64,000 bases of DNA from Hoeflea sp. YIM 152468 (GTDB taxonomy: Bacteria > Pseudomonadota > Alphaproteobacteria > Rhizobiales > Rhizobiaceae), in assembly GCF_029210485.1 (NCBI RefSeq), contig NZ_JARGET010000026.1, positions 1 to 64,000 on the forward strand, read 5' to 3'. Below are positions 1 to 8,803 of this stretch, one piece after another. The notes beneath the pieces were generated by a model. The model saw only the letters and a program-made list of their open reading frames with translations, ran no database searches and was not told the DNA's origin. The translations under genes and the position numbers were made by a program. The stretch's first letter is position 1. Each line of letters starts with the position of its first letter.

Positions 1-72
1 GCCGAGGCCGGTTCCGCCTCCGGTCACAAGCGCAATTTCGCCGGAAACATCAAACAGCTCGCTGGCCCGCAC
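1..72 (-). CDS. SDR family oxidoreductase, 5' end only
   Basis: Only the first 24 codons lie in the window; the gene runs off the left edge. The reading from base 72 on the minus strand begins with GTG and contains SGEIALVTGGGTGLG, the beta1 strand and TGxxxGxG dinucleotide-binding turn that opens short-chain dehydrogenases/reductases. An AAAGGGG stretch sits about six bases before the GTG, which supports this start. The gene is transcribed away from the TRAP permease genes at 307. The substrate cannot be told from this fragment. The family call is firm; the exact start is less so, because an in-frame TTG lies two codons upstream. Confidence 0.72.
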   Translation of the reverse strand, partial: MRASELFDVSGEIALVTGGGTGLG

Positions 73-167
73 CCTCAACCCCTTTGTGTGTTGTCGCTCG
101 ATTTGTGCACGAAATTGAACAAAAACACGCCATGCGTGCCGCCGCAACTGACAACTGGTAAAGCTTA

Positions 168-192
168 TGCACCACTCGTTGCGTGATGTGCA
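168..192. promoter_or_regulatory. Imperfect dyad in divergent SDR/TRAP intergenic region
   Basis: TGCAC at 168-172 and GTGCA at 188-192 are the outer arms of a 25-base dyad that matches at 8 of 11 positions per arm around a 3-base centre. It lies in the 234-base gap between the divergent SDR and dctQ-like genes, so it could be an operator shared by both. No regulator gene is adjacent. This is inference from symmetry alone. Confidence 0.28.
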
Positions 193-306
193 TTTTTCCT
201 GATAAACACTGGCGCAGCATCGCTCGGCAGATCCGGGTGGTGTCAAAAGGGGAACATGGTTGATCACACTCCTATTAACTGGAGGTGAAGCAACCGGGAG
301 AACAAG

Positions 307-891
307 ATGCAAAGTCTATTGACGTTGAGCCGGGCTATTGACCGGATCAATGAGTTTTTCGGCCGCAATGTGGCCTGGCTGGTCCTTGCAGCGGTGTTGA
401 TTAGCGCCGGCAATGCGACAATCCGGAAGATGTTTGACATGTCGTCAAATGCCTGGCTGGAAGTACAGTGGTATCTGTTCGGCGCGGTTTTCATGCTCGC
501 AGCCGGATATACTTTGCGCAAGAACGAGCATGTTCGCATCGACGTTCTGGCTGGCAATCTTTCCAAGAAGACACGTGACTGGATCGACCTCGTCGGCCAT
601 TTCATCTTCCTGCTCCCCTTCTGCATCATGATGACCTATCTCGCCTGGCCGTTCTTCTGGCGCTCGTTCCTGTCTGGCGAAATGTCAAGCAACGCTGGCG
701 GTCTGATCATCTGGCCGGCCAAGGCCAGCGTTCTGCTCGGTTTCATTCTGCTGACCACGCAAGCTGTGTCCGAGATCATCAAGCGCATCGCCATCATTCG
801 TGGCCTCATTGAGGATGAGCCCGGCAGCCGCCACGACTTGCCGCCGCAAGTGGAAGCCGGGCTTGAAATGAAGGGCGACAGGGATGCTTGA
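307..891 (+). CDS. TRAP transporter small permease (DctQ/TakQ type)
   Basis: The 194-residue protein has four hydrophobic segments, at about residues 18-38, 50-70, 97-117 and 137-157. This is the standard four-helix DctQ topology of the small membrane subunit of tripartite ATP-independent periplasmic transporters. The motif around residues 75-82 (KNEHVRID) is typical of the family. A GGGAGA ribosome site precedes the ATG. The stop overlaps the start of the large permease by 8 bases, so the two are translationally coupled. The nearest binding protein is the TakP-like gene on the opposite strand at 2905-4011, which suggests import of 2-keto acids. That pairing is inferred from proximity. Confidence 0.9.
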   Translation: MQSLLTLSRAIDRINEFFGRNVAWLVLAAVLISAGNATIRKMFDMSSNAWLEVQWYLFGAVFMLAAGYTLRKNEHVRIDVLAGNLSKKTRDWIDLVGHFIFLLPFCIMMTYLAWPFFWRSFLSGEMSSNAGGLIIWPAKASVLLGFILLTTQAVSEIIKRIAIIRGLIEDEPGSRHDLPPQVEAGLEMKGDRDA

Positions 892-2713
892 TCTTGTTGC
901 TCACAATCTCGCGCCGATCATGTTCATAACCGTCATGGCGATGTTGTTGATCGGGTATCCGGTTGCCTTCACGCTCGCCGCTGGCGGCATGTATTTCTTC
1001 GTTGCAGGTGTCGAACTTAGTGAGTATTCGCCCGAAATCCGGCTTTCCTGGCCCTTGGCTCAGGCCAACATGAACCGCGTTTTCGACATCATGCGCAACG
1101 ACACGCTGCTGGCGATCCCGTTTTTCACCTTCATGGGGCTGATTCTGGAACGCTCGCGCATGGCCGAGGATCTGCTCGATACCGTTGGTCAACTCTTCGG
1201 CACCCTTCGCGGCGGCCTCGCCTTTGCCGTCATCATCGTCGGCGCACTGCTGGCAGCCACCACCGGCGTTGTTGCCGCATCTGTCATCGCCATGGGACTG
1301 ATCTCGCTGCCGATCATGATGCGTTACAATTACAATCCCGGGCTTGCAGCCGGCACGATTGCTGCGTCGGGAACGCTCGCGCAGATTATTCCACCATCCC
1401 TTGTCCTCATCGTCATGGCCGACCAGCTTGGCCGTTCGGTGGGCGACATGTATGTCGGTGCATTTTTCCCGGCGATGATAGTCGTTGGCATGTACTGCGC
1501 CTACATATTCGCCATTGCCCTGATCAAGCCGCATTGGGTGCCTGCGCTGCCACCGGAAGCACGGCCGCTTGGCAATGGCGGACCTTCACTGATCCTGATC
1601 CTCTTGAGCGCAGTGGCGCTGTTTGTTTTGGGCTACATTTATGTCTTCCAGGAACTGCGCTATGAAACCCGGGTCGTTTGGTCGGCGCTTGCCGCGACAA
1701 TCATTCCTTACGCTTTTGCAATGCTCAACCGCACCCTGAAACTGGGCTTCCTCTCCAGGATGGCCGAGCAGGTGGTGATCGTTCTGATTCCGCCGCTTGC
1801 GCTGATTTTTCTGGTGCTTGGCACCATCTTTTTGGGCATAGCAACGCCCACCGAAGGTGGTGCCATGGGCGCCTCCGGTGCACTGGTGATGGCTTCGATG
1901 AAGCGCCGTCTGGATATGAAAACACTTGTCCAGGCGCTGGATTCCACCGCGAAACTGGCAACCTTCGTGATGTTCATCCTGATCGGCGCACGGGTTTTCT
2001 CGCTGACCTTTTACGGCATTGCCGGGGACCGTTGGGTGGAGGAGTTGATGCTCGCCCTACCGGGTGGCGAGAACGGGTTCCTGGTCACGATCTCGATCAT
2101 CGTTTTCATCCTCGGCTGCTTTCTCGATTTCTTCGAGATTGCCTTCATTCTTGTGCCGCTTTTGGCGCCAGTGGCGGAAAAACTGGGCATCGACCTGATC
2201 TGGTTCGGAGTCTTGCTCGGCTTCAACCTGCAGGCCAGTTTCCTCACCCCGCCATTCGGATTCGCACTGTTCTATCTGCGCTCCGTGGCCCCCATCAAAG
2301 CCTGGCACGACAAGACGACCGACCGAATGATCGACCCCATCACCACCAAGGCGATCTACACCGGAACCCTACCCTTCATCATCATACAGATTGTCATGCT
2401 GGGCATTCTGATCGCTTTCCCCGGTCTTGTGACCCACTACAAGACCGATCCGATAATGATGGACCAGAACGACATCGACGACGCGATCAACAATATCGGC
2501 AGTGGCGGATTTGGTCTGCCCGGCTCGGGTCTGAGCCTGGACGGCGGTTTTGGTCTTCCAGGCACACCAGGCTCCGGGGACTCCGGCGATGTCGGCATGC
2601 CCGCAATGCCGAACTTTGGCGGGCCATCTCAGCCGGCCGACAGCGAAGACCTGCCCGCGCCTGAAGGCCTGCCCGCGCCGGGCGGCGCGACAGGGCTGCC
2701 CAACTTCAACTGA
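884..2713 (+). CDS. TRAP transporter large permease (DctM/TakM type) with Gly/Pro-rich tail
   Basis: This is the large transport subunit of a TRAP system, a polytopic inner-membrane protein that couples solute uptake to sodium or proton flux. Repeated helices and conserved family stretches (for example IPFFTFMGLILERS, GTLAQIIPPS and FLTPPFGFALFYLR) identify DctM. At 609 residues it is much longer than the usual 430 or so. Part of the excess is extra helices in the middle. The rest is a tail of about 85 residues from residue 525, rich in Gly, Pro, Asp and Leu, with GGFGLPG twice and LPAPEG/LPAPGG near the end. The tail has no hydrophobic helix and is probably disordered. It overlaps the small permease gene by 8 bases. 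Confidence 0.92.
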   Translation: MLDLVAHNLAPIMFITVMAMLLIGYPVAFTLAAGGMYFFVAGVELSEYSPEIRLSWPLAQANMNRVFDIMRNDTLLAIPFFTFMGLILERSRMAEDLLDTVGQLFGTLRGGLAFAVIIVGALLAATTGVVAASVIAMGLISLPIMMRYNYNPGLAAGTIAASGTLAQIIPPSLVLIVMADQLGRSVGDMYVGAFFPAMIVVGMYCAYIFAIALIKPHWVPALPPEARPLGNGGPSLILILLSAVALFVLGYIYVFQELRYETRVVWSALAATIIPYAFAMLNRTLKLGFLSRMAEQVVIVLIPPLALIFLVLGTIFLGIATPTEGGAMGASGALVMASMKRRLDMKTLVQALDSTAKLATFVMFILIGARVFSLTFYGIAGDRWVEELMLALPGGENGFLVTISIIVFILGCFLDFFEIAFILVPLLAPVAEKLGIDLIWFGVLLGFNLQASFLTPPFGFALFYLRSVAPIKAWHDKTTDRMIDPITTKAIYTGTLPFIIIQIVMLGILIAFPGLVTHYKTDPIMMDQNDIDDAINNIGSGGFGLPGSGLSLDGGFGLPGTPGSGDSGDVGMPAMPNFGGPSQPADSEDLPAPEGLPAPGGATGLPNFN

Positions 2714-2841
2714 CCAGTTCCGGGTTACCTGAAACCGGCAAGGGGGGGAATGCCTGTGGCAGCAATGCTACCGCGCCATGCATCCAGTTGGATGCGCAAG
2801 GGCGGCTGTGGCGCTTTGAAAGCTGACATGTCGCGTTCAAG

Positions 2842-2876
2842 AAAAAAGCCCCGGAACAGAAAGTTCCCGGGGCTTT
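2842..2876 (-). terminator. Rho-independent terminator after the TakP-like gene
   Basis: AAAGCCCCGG at 2845-2854 pairs with CCGGGGCTTT at 2867-2876 around a 12-base loop. Read on the minus strand, the stem is followed by six T residues, a classical intrinsic terminator 29 bases past the binding-protein stop codon. It may also stop plus-strand transcription from the permease genes, but the plus-strand T tract is short. Confidence 0.85.
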
Positions 2877-2904
2877 CACTCAATTCGCGTGAAATGGCGG
2901 CCTG

Positions 2905-4181
<1,277 letters not shown>

Positions 4182-4307
4182 TTCACAATTTCATCGTTTT
4201 CCGCAGCCGGATCAGGCAGCGATGGAATTGACAAACTTCGCATGAAACGCAAGAACCAGGCATTGCGGATCGCTGCAAAGCGTCCGTCGGATCAAGGGAA
4301 TTGGGCA

Positions 4308-5072
4308 ATGCACAGTGGACTAGTCGCAATACCGGCAGATATCCGCGAGTTCGAAGGATACACATGGCATGCAGCTCCCGACCAATACATCATGGCCGCG
4401 CTCACAGGCTCCAATGTTCTGCCATTGATAATACCTGCCCTGACCGAGGGCACCGATGTCGATATGGTGCTTGACCGGGTCGACGGTGTGCTGATCAGCG
4501 GATCCCGCACCAATGTCCATCCGTCAAATTACGGTGAGGACGAGACAGACCATCACGGCCCTTTCGACCCTGCCCGTGACCTGCTCAGTATCGCCCTTAT
4601 CCGACGGACCATCGAGCGCGGAATTCCGCTGCTCGCCATCTGCCGCGGCATTCAGGAACTCAACGTCGCGCTTGGCGGCTCACTGGCCACGGAAATCCAG
4701 GAGTTGCCAGGACGGATGGATCACCGCAAGCCGCCGACCGAAGAGAGAGACGAGGCGTTTGCGATCCGCCATGCCATCAAGATCACGCAAGGCAGCTGTC
4801 TGGCGGCCATCCTCGGAGAAGGCGAGGTTCAGGTGAATTCGTTGCATCGGCAAGCGATCTCGCAATTGGCGCCGCGACTGGCGGTTGACGCGGTCGCAGA
4901 GGACGGCACCATTGAGGCTGTCAGCGTGATTGGCGCGCCCGGCTTCGCGATCGGAGTACAATGGCACCCGGAATACTGGGTCGGCAGCGACGTGGTTTCG
5001 GACAAGATCTTCGCCGCTTTCGGCGACGCTGTCAGGACGCGCCATACCCACACGGCTCAAGCCGCCGAATAG
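4308..5072 (+). CDS. Class I glutamine amidotransferase-like hydrolase (peptidase C26, PuuD-like)
   Basis: A member of the gamma-glutamyl-gamma-aminobutyrate hydrolase (PuuD) family, which cleaves gamma-glutamyl amides in polyamine breakdown. The nucleophile Cys lies in LLAICRGIQELN (about residue 112). The His and Glu of the triad are in QWHPEYW (about 220 and 222). The N-terminal LVAIPADIREFEGY and central LDRVDGVLISGS are family-like. I chose the ATG at 4308, preceded by CAAGGGA; an in-frame ATG at 4242 would add 22 residues that do not resemble the family. No other puu gene is adjacent, so a different gamma-glutamyl substrate is possible. Confidence 0.82.
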   Translation: MHSGLVAIPADIREFEGYTWHAAPDQYIMAALTGSNVLPLIIPALTEGTDVDMVLDRVDGVLISGSRTNVHPSNYGEDETDHHGPFDPARDLLSIALIRRTIERGIPLLAICRGIQELNVALGGSLATEIQELPGRMDHRKPPTEERDEAFAIRHAIKITQGSCLAAILGEGEVQVNSLHRQAISQLAPRLAVDAVAEDGTIEAVSVIGAPGFAIGVQWHPEYWVGSDVVSDKIFAAFGDAVRTRHTHTAQAAE

Positions 5073-5147
5073 AACATTTGGCTCCAAGCCGCGCTGCGCA
5101 TCCCGTCCCGTATGCGGAACGGGATGCCTGTCGAGCCTGGCAAGGTT

Positions 5148-6122
5148 TCACCGCGCAGCGCGGTCGATGCCAGTGCACTCGGGAACCGGCGTCAGTGCCG
5201 GCCGGCCATCAAGCCAGGCGGCGAGATTGTCCACCACCAGATCTGCCATGGCGTTTCGGGTCGACACCGACGCCGACGCCACGTGCGGCAGCAGACTGAC
5301 GTTCGGCAGGTCCATCAACGCCTGCGGCACATTGGGTTCATCGGCAAACACATCGAGCCCGGCTGCGGCAATCCGCCGGTCAGCCAGCGCTGCTGCCAAA
5401 GCCGGTTCGTCAATGGTCGATCCACGCCCGACACTGATCAGCACACCTTGCGGGCCCAGCGCCTCGAGAACATCGGCGTTGACCGCTTTTTCAGTTGCCG
5501 CGCCGCCGGGAACCACCACAATCAGCGTATCGACAGCCGCTGCCAGCCCGATCAGGCTCGTGTGCCAGGGGTAGTCGACATCCTTTCTCTCGGTACGGGT
5601 ATGGTAGTGGATCGGCAATCCGAAAGCTTCCAGGCGCCGGGCGATCGCCAGCCCGATTCGACCCAATCCGAAAATGCCGACGGTACGATTTCTCAAGGTC
5701 AGCGGAGTGAGCGGGTAGGCCCCGTCAGTCACCCAGCGTCCGGCACGCAGATACGCCTCGGCCTTTGGAAACTCACGCAGCGTGTTGAGCAGCAATCCGA
5801 CAGTCGTGTCGGCAACCTCATCAGACAGCACATCCGGCGTGTTGGTCACCATGATGCCCCGCTTGGCCGCGTGGTGTGTATCCACTGCATCGTAACCTAC
5901 GCCAAAATTGGCAATAATCTCGAGATTGGGCAAAGCATCAATGAAGTCGGCCGTGATCCCGGTCATCGCAGCGATGCCCCTGACACGTCCGCGCGTTTCC
6001 TCATTGATCAACCCGGCATCCGCTGCCCCGATCGAGATCGCTTCAAATTCCGCTTCGACTCGTTCGCGAACCCTGGGATGGACCTTGCCCGGCAGCAGAA
6101 CCACGCGATCCGAACCGCTCAT
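5148..6122 (-). CDS. D-2-hydroxyacid dehydrogenase (GhrB/glyoxylate reductase-like)
   Basis: A 324-residue NAD(P)-dependent dehydrogenase of the D-isomer 2-hydroxyacid family, which interconverts 2-keto acids and D-2-hydroxy acids. The nucleotide-binding turn is GLGRIGLAIARRL. The catalytic Arg is in SVGRGST, the Glu in ADEPNV and the His in LLPHVASAS. The ATG overlaps the stop of the LacI-family gene by 4 bases (ATGA), so the two form an operon and the regulator probably controls this enzyme. Glyoxylate, hydroxypyruvate or 2-ketogluconate are plausible substrates; the sequence does not choose between them. Confidence 0.88.
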   Translation of the reverse strand: MSGSDRVVLLPGKVHPRVRERVEAEFEAISIGAADAGLINEETRGRVRGIAAMTGITADFIDALPNLEIIANFGVGYDAVDTHHAAKRGIMVTNTPDVLSDEVADTTVGLLLNTLREFPKAEAYLRAGRWVTDGAYPLTPLTLRNRTVGIFGLGRIGLAIARRLEAFGLPIHYHTRTERKDVDYPWHTSLIGLAAAVDTLIVVVPGGAATEKAVNADVLEALGPQGVLISVGRGSTIDEPALAAALADRRIAAAGLDVFADEPNVPQALMDLPNVSLLPHVASASVSTRNAMADLVVDNLAAWLDGRPALTPVPECTGIDRAAR

Positions 6123-7147
6123 CGGCCCGCTCCCGGATTGAGCGGTGACGTTGACTGCCGGATCCGCATTTCCGGTTTTATCAAGTGCAAGCCATCGGCT
6201 TCGCTTGATCCATTGAGTTTGTCGAGCAGTGCCCGTGCCGCGAAACGGCCGACTTCCGACTGGCCGTTCCAGACCGTCGTCAACGCCGGCGTTGCAATTG
6301 CCGCTTCTTCAAGATCATCATAGCCCGTCACCGAAATATCCTTTCCTGGTATAAGACCTGCTCGCGCAATGCCGTTCATCAGGCCAATGGCCACAAGGTC
6401 GTTCCAACATACCGCCGCCGTCGGCTTAAGCGGATTCGCAAGAAAATTCACCGCCGCCTCAAACCCGCTTCGCTTGGTTCGCGGCCCGGGAATCCTCAAT
6501 GCCGGGTCGACGGCAAGCCCGGCTTTCTGGAGCGCTTCGGCATACCCTGCATAGCGATCTCGTCCGGTCGACGTATGGTCGGTTCCGCCGATCATGGCGA
6601 TGCAAGTGTGGCCAAGGCTGATCAGATGGTTGGTTGCAAGCGCCGTGCCATAGGCATCATCACCGCGAAATGTCGGCACATCAATCTCCGGCACCGAGCG
6701 GGCAATCAAAATAGCAGGCATGCCATTGTCTTCGGCCAGGCGAATGTCCGTGGCAGGGGTTCCAATAGCCGGCGACATGATCACACCATCCCCGCCAAGT
6801 TGCAGCAAAGTCTCGATGAAATTGCGTTGCTTGTCGACGGAATCATAGTGATTGGACAGAATGAAGGTCTGCCGGCTGCGATCGAGCTCGGTCTCGATTG
6901 CCTTGAGAATCTCCGCGTAGAACGGGTTCATGATGTCGTGAACGACAACTCCGATGATTCCCGACCGCGAGGTTCTGAGCGAAGCAGCGCGGCGGTTGTA
7001 GATGTAACCAAGCTCTTTGGCCTTTTCCTTGATGCGGTCCCGCGTCAGGTCGGCCACCAGCGGACTGTCGCGCAAGGCGAGAGAGACGGTAGCCGTCGAA
7101 AGGCCCAGGGCCTCAGCGATGGTAGACAGTTTAACTTTTTGCGCCAA
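6119..7147 (-). CDS. LacI family transcriptional regulator
   Basis: The 342-residue protein has an N-terminal helix-turn-helix (VKLSTIAEALGLSTATVSLALR) running into a hinge and a periplasmic-binding-protein-like effector domain (GIIGVVVHDIMNPFYAEIL, GDDAYGTALATNHLISLGH, SVTGYDDLEEAAIATPALTTV). These are all family hallmarks. The start codon is TTG at 7147, with AGGGA nine bases upstream; no better in-frame start exists. It is co-transcribed with the 2-hydroxyacid dehydrogenase (4-base overlap). Two AT-rich palindromes just upstream suggest autoregulation. The effector is unknown, probably a sugar acid. Confidence 0.92.
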   Translation of the reverse strand: MAQKVKLSTIAEALGLSTATVSLALRDSPLVADLTRDRIKEKAKELGYIYNRRAASLRTSRSGIIGVVVHDIMNPFYAEILKAIETELDRSRQTFILSNHYDSVDKQRNFIETLLQLGGDGVIMSPAIGTPATDIRLAEDNGMPAILIARSVPEIDVPTFRGDDAYGTALATNHLISLGHTCIAMIGGTDHTSTGRDRYAGYAEALQKAGLAVDPALRIPGPRTKRSGFEAAVNFLANPLKPTAAVCWNDLVAIGLMNGIARAGLIPGKDISVTGYDDLEEAAIATPALTTVWNGQSEVGRFAARALLDKLNGSSEADGLHLIKPEMRIRQSTSPLNPGAGR

Positions 7148-7185
7148 ATCCGGATTCCCTTTGGCGGAGCACCTCGCCCCGATTC

Positions 7186-7216
7186 AAACGTTTAAAGGAA
7201 ACTAAAAGGTTTAAAC
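7186..7216. promoter_or_regulatory. Paired palindromes upstream of the LacI gene, candidate operators
   Basis: AAACGTTT at 7186-7193 and GTTTAAAC at 7209-7216 are perfect 8-base palindromes. Both contain GTTTAAA, at 7190-7196 and 7209-7215, so that motif recurs with a 19-base period. LacI-family operators often have a central CG inside an AT-rich dyad, as in the first site. They sit 39-69 bases upstream of the TTG start, which fits autorepression. Confidence 0.55.
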
Positions 7217-7235
7217 GGGACTGGCAATCAATCAG

Positions 7236-7775
7236 TTACCGAGACGAGCCATCTGCGGACAATGGTGCCTTATCCTGCGGCGGCAAAGCATCCGGCAAAT
7301 CATCACAATTCAGGCTTGCCGCTATATTGGCATCGACCGCCGCCAGAACCGCAACCAGATCTCTGAGCTGTTTTTTCTTCAGCCCGGCAAACGCCATTTT
7401 TTCGGTCCTGCGCTGCGACTTGCGGACCGATTTGATCTGGTCACGCCCGGCTCCGGTCAGAAATACCAGCATCTTCCGCCCGTCATTTTGTGAACTTTCA
7501 CGCCGCACAAACCCTTGCGCCGCCAGACGCCCAATGGTCTTGGTAATCGTCGGCGCCTTGACCCCCAGCGAGACCGCTATCGCACCCGGTGTCTGGCCGT
7601 CCCTCGCATCGAGGGCCAGCATGACGCTATCCTGACCGGCATAAAGGCCAATATCCATCAAATGACGGGACAAAGCGGTCCGCGTGTTGCGCGCAACCTG
7701 ATTGATCATCGAAAGTGCCTCAGCAGGGACACTCGCTTTGGATTTCTTGCCCTTGATTGTCTTTGTGGCGGACAT
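7236..7775 (-). CDS. MarR family winged-helix transcriptional regulator
   Basis: The 179-residue protein contains the MarR winged helix: GAIAVSLGVKAPTITKTIGRLAAQGFVRRE followed by DGRKMLVFLTGAGRD, the recognition helix and wing. An N-terminal Lys-rich stretch (KTIKGKKSKA) precedes the dimerisation helices. AAGGAGGAG lies seven bases before the ATG. It is divergent from the creatininase-family gene, and a perfect 17-bp palindrome lies in the 78-base gap. It therefore probably represses itself and that gene. The ligand is unknown. Confidence 0.9.
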   Translation of the reverse strand: MSATKTIKGKKSKASVPAEALSMINQVARNTRTALSRHLMDIGLYAGQDSVMLALDARDGQTPGAIAVSLGVKAPTITKTIGRLAAQGFVRRESSQNDGRKMLVFLTGAGRDQIKSVRKSQRRTEKMAFAGLKKKQLRDLVAVLAAVDANIAASLNCDDLPDALPPQDKAPLSADGSSR

Positions 7776-7810
7776 CGACAGCTCCTCCTTGCGGGCTTAG
7801 GCCCATCACC

Positions 7811-7827
7811 ATAGGGTCCGACCCTAT
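7811..7827. promoter_or_regulatory. Perfect 17-bp palindrome, probable MarR operator
   Basis: ATAGGGTC (7811-7818), a single C, then GACCCTAT (7820-7827): 8-base arms with no mismatch. It is centred between the divergent MarR start (7775) and the creatininase start (7854). Size, symmetry and location are typical of MarR-family operators, which overlap divergent promoters. Confidence 0.72.
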
Positions 7828-7853
7828 TCAAGCCCTAGCGGAAAAACCACCAC

Positions 7854-8597
7854 ATGACCCTACAAACCGAACCAATCGCAATCCTTCCCCTGGGAGCCCA
7901 CGAACACCATGGCCCCCACCTGCCCTTCGAGACCGATGCGTTGATTGCACAAGCTGTGGCCGAACGGCTTTGTGCGGCAGCGCCGGCTGAAGTTCAGACC
8001 GAACTGCTGCCGGTCGAACCGGTCGGTTACTCCATCGAGCACATGGACGTGGAGGGAACCCGAACTCTTGGTTTCGATGAGGCGGTCAATCGCTGGCTGA
8101 ATATCGCTGCCGCCTGCTCCACCCGCGGCCTGTGCCGGCTCATGTTGCTCAATGCCCATGGCGGCAACGCGCCATTGCTGACAATTGTCGCCACCGAAGC
8201 CCGGGTGCGGTTCAACATGCTTGTTGTCGCCACAAGCTGGACGCGTTTTGGCATACCCGCCGGCCTGATCCCGCCGGAAGACAAGATCCTGGACATCCAT
8301 GCGGGAGACATTGAAACCTCGGTGATGCTGGCGCTCAGACCCGATCTTGTCCGGCTTGACGCGTTGCAGGATTTCCCCTCGCGGCAGGCGGACTACGCCA
8401 CACGCTTCACCCATCTGCGTGCCTATGGCCCGCATGCATTCGGCTGGAAAATGTCGGATCTCAACCCCGACGGCGCCGCCGGCAAGGCCAGCAGGGCCAC
8501 CGCGGACAAGGGGGAAGCGATCCTGGCGCACGCCGTGCACGGTTTGAGTGACTTGCTGACCGACATGGCATCGTTTGACGTAAACGATCTCACTTAG
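7854..8597 (+). CDS. Creatininase family protein (amidohydrolase)
   Basis: A 247-residue member of the creatininase family (creatinine amidohydrolase, FAPy deformylase and MftE-type peptidases), metal-dependent enzymes acting on amide bonds. Metal-ligand motifs are visible: GAHEHHGPHLPFETD near the N-terminus, NAHGGNAPLL in the middle, and DIHAGDIETSVML toward the C-terminus with the HAGDIET glutamate. No creatine-pathway neighbour (creatinase, sarcosine oxidase) is present, so a substrate other than creatinine is likely. It is probably controlled by the divergent MarR protein. Confidence 0.88.
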   Translation: MTLQTEPIAILPLGAHEHHGPHLPFETDALIAQAVAERLCAAAPAEVQTELLPVEPVGYSIEHMDVEGTRTLGFDEAVNRWLNIAAACSTRGLCRLMLLNAHGGNAPLLTIVATEARVRFNMLVVATSWTRFGIPAGLIPPEDKILDIHAGDIETSVMLALRPDLVRLDALQDFPSRQADYATRFTHLRAYGPHAFGWKMSDLNPDGAAGKASRATADKGEAILAHAVHGLSDLLTDMASFDVNDLT

Positions 8598-8610
8598 ATC
8601 CGTCATCTCA

Positions 8611-8672
8611 TCCCGCCCGGCCCTGCCTGGTCGGACATCAAGGCCTGTTCGCACGCAAGGCACCGGGCGGGA
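8611..8672. repeat. 10-bp GC-rich inverted repeat with 42-base loop
   Basis: TCCCGCCCGG at 8611-8620 pairs perfectly with CCGGGCGGGA at 8663-8672. It begins 14 bases after the creatininase stop codon. It could act as a factor-assisted terminator or mRNA-stabilising hairpin; no T tract follows, so it is not a standard intrinsic terminator. The rest of the 8598-8803 gap shows nothing else I can name. Confidence 0.45.
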
Positions 8673-8803
8673 ACCTCAAGGCCGGCAATCATCGAGGCCA
8701 TAGGAGTTGGCAATGGCGCCCCAAATCATATCCTTGTGAATGGCATATGCCGTTCCAACCGCCTATATGAAGGTCAACCGCATTTTCCGGACAGAGAGAT
8801 CCC

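Noticed and set aside
210-224. Sigma-54-like TGGCGCAGCATCGCT upstream of the first TRAP permease genes
   Set aside because: The distance between GG and GC is one base too short for a -24/-12 promoter, and no sigma-54 activator is linked.
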